A DNA stretch of 64,000 bases from Anthracocystis setariae. Its lineage: Eukaryota; Basidiomycota; Ustilaginomycetes; Ustilaginales; Ustilaginaceae. The notes under the pieces are model-generated. The model was not told where the DNA came from and did no database searches. It saw nothing but the letters and a program-made list of their open reading frames with translations. Made by a program: the position numbers and the translations under genes. Below are positions 62,347-64,000 of the stretch, one piece after another; position 1 is the first letter of the stretch; every line of letters begins with the position of its first letter. Location: contig CAKMXJ010000037.1 of the NCBI GenBank assembly GCA_928724745.1, positions 248,001 through 312,000 on the forward strand. Direction: 5' to 3'.

Positions 62347-64000
62347 TAGTATCCGACGGGAACGGTTCGCTGAGAGATTGAGTTCAAGTTTGGCCTTTGT
62401 GAGAATGCAAGAGCGTGGGGTGACGTCGAATGCAGACCTCGATGCAGAGAAAGCGCAGTTCGCAGCTGTACTGGTACAGTATCCTTCCACATCGAGAGTA
62501 AGATTTCGCGTCCATGCCGTGTGACCACGACCAGAAAACCTACAAAAAAGCAATCGACTCGCAACGTCAGGACGCAGCTACAAGAGTATCTTGGGTCGCT
62601 ACAATTTATTGCAGCGTGTCGATGGATCCCACCCATTCGTGATTCCGATACCTGATCCACTCTGCAATCAGGATTTTAGATCGAGTCGCAGAACCTCTCA
62701 CATGACCCTAGACGAGTACATTGCTGCAATCCACAATACAGCCACCGATTGAATGGCACACAAGGACGCCAATGACACCGCGGCTAACATCGTCACGAGT
62801 TGATTGGTCACGATGTCAGGTTAACATTGTCGCACGCGAGACAAGCGACCAAAGTGGATGCGATGGCTTGGCAATTTTGCGACTCTAGACCCTTGGAAGC
62901 TAAAACATCACAGCCCTCATGTCTGTAAGCAATTTAATCTATCGATAGTAAAGTGCGCAGTTCAATGAGGCATGGAGTTGCGGAGGGACGACACTGCAAT
63001 TGATCGGATGGCTCATGCCGGTTTATGCTTACTCTATCTGACACTCTATCCCCTATCCACCCCCCACCGACCACGATGCACTCTGCCCTCTGCACTGTCC
63101 ACTGTCCGTGTTCCCGCTTGTTCTGAATGTGGGGTGAGCGAGAGACCAACAGAGCAGCAAAAATTTGCTGTGCTGTACCGGTACACCATGCCGTTCATTA
63201 GGGGCTATGTCTCGTGACCATCTCATCTCCAACAACGCTGATGCTCATCGGTGCAGTTTGGAGTTGAGCCCACTTTCTTGTCTTGTCTTGACTTTTCTTG
63301 GCCCCTTGGCGCACAAACCTCGGCCCAGGCACCTGCCATCGTAGGGCGCTTGGAGCTGCCGAAGCGTGAGTGAATCGATGTTCGTGCTGCCTCGACTTGT
63401 TTGGTATGTCCGAATCTCAAACAGTGTATAGATCGACTATAGTCGGTGCAATTAATTTCTTGCCAAGCCGGGGGCCAAGACTGACACCAACAACGTCTCT
63501 GCATCGAAGCGGGCACGGTTCGGCGCTCACTAGGCGCAGCGACAGCAAAAATACTGCATCTTTCAGCGAGATTGATTAACCAAGCGTCGGAGATGACGAG
63601 TTGGCTGGCTACTGTATTGGATGTTCATCGGCAACATACATGCCTTGACCATCCCATACGGCGGGCAGACTAGATGAGCTGCCGACAGGTGCATGAAGAA
63701 TTGGCAGGCAGAAGGCAGCATATTGATAATTCGGCTGCTGGGCCGTGTTGGCTGTCCCTGGCTCGGGCTCGCGGCCTCTACTTCTTGGCGTTTCCTGCTC
63801 TGGAACAAAATGTCATGCCGAAAAGCTCGATCGCGATGCACGAGGTGGATCGTGTGCTCGCACTGTTGCGGCATCTCGGATTCGACTGCCACCCTTCCAC
63901 GACGCTCTCCATGCTACAATTGTCCAGCCATCATGTTGTGGAACGCCGCCAGAATGCAATTGGAAGCAAGCAGCATAACGATGCCCATTGTGTTTGTACT
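62347..64000. other. 1.65 kb region without recognised genes
   Basis: Short frames on both strands have no recognisable domain. A GTACAGTAT word is at 62474-62482. The region may be the flank of a gene outside the window. Confidence 0.5.

Overview
The window is nuclear DNA from a filamentous or yeast-like fungus. The best guess is a basidiomycete of the smut group (Ustilaginomycotina). The reasons are mostly single-exon genes, short GT-AG introns (84-126 bp) where they occur, a lone 5S rRNA gene outside any rDNA array, and protein architectures (Spt20, Sec65, CDC14/SIN-type, BRAP2/ETP1, Mip1) typical of fungi. The assignment to smuts is inference; the fungal assignment is firm.

Layout. 1-912 (-): 5' part of a WRAP53/TCAB1-like WD40 gene that runs off the left edge. 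1410-7028 (+): mitochondrial DNA polymerase gamma carrying a C-terminal LYR-motif module in the same reading frame. 8827-9864 (+): a coiled-coil protein. 10558-11295 (+): SDH3 (one intron), convergent with an M16 metalloprotease (11486-15088, -), which is in turn divergent from COX17 (15624-15970, one intron). 16657-19140 (+): a siroheme-synthesis fusion enzyme. 19209-20369 (-): an unknown coiled-coil protein. 22403-23647 (+): a TauD-type dioxygenase. 24230-25999 (+): pyruvate decarboxylase. 26393-27466 (-): an aldo/keto reductase (one intron). 28124-30436 (-): a BRAP2/ETP1-like RING protein. 31735-33876 (+): a CDC14/SIN-like protein. 34668-38249 (-): a large unknown protein. 39710-41034 (+): a five-exon short-chain dehydrogenase. 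41117-43501 (-): Spt20. 43921-44499 (+): a mitochondrial-type NDP kinase. 44572-47661 (-): condensin subunit Brn1. 48689-49058 (-): a small UPF0390 protein. 52614-54281 (+): a Siw14-like phosphatase. 54408-56693 (-): CCA1. 57162-58389 (+): SEC65. 58741-58858 (+): 5S rRNA.

The last 15 kb also holds two intact, related DNA transposons (49116-52384 and 59038-62346). Each is about 3.3 kb. Each has matching terminal inverted repeats starting GG(G/C)AGGTTTCGG flanked by TA, a PIF/Harbinger-like DDE transposase with the same D-50-D-67-E spacing, and a convergent gene for a Myb/SANT-like coiled-coil partner protein. They are too diverged to be recent duplicates of each other, yet both are uninterrupted. 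The first lies in the short divergent promoter between the UPF0390 gene and the SIW14-like gene. The second lies about 180 bp downstream of the 5S gene.

Many of the host genes serve mitochondria: MIP1-LYR, SDH3, the M16 protease, COX17, an NDP kinase and CCA1. They are neighbours and are not organised as operons. Several intergenic spaces share a palindromic TGTACAGTA-like word of unknown function.
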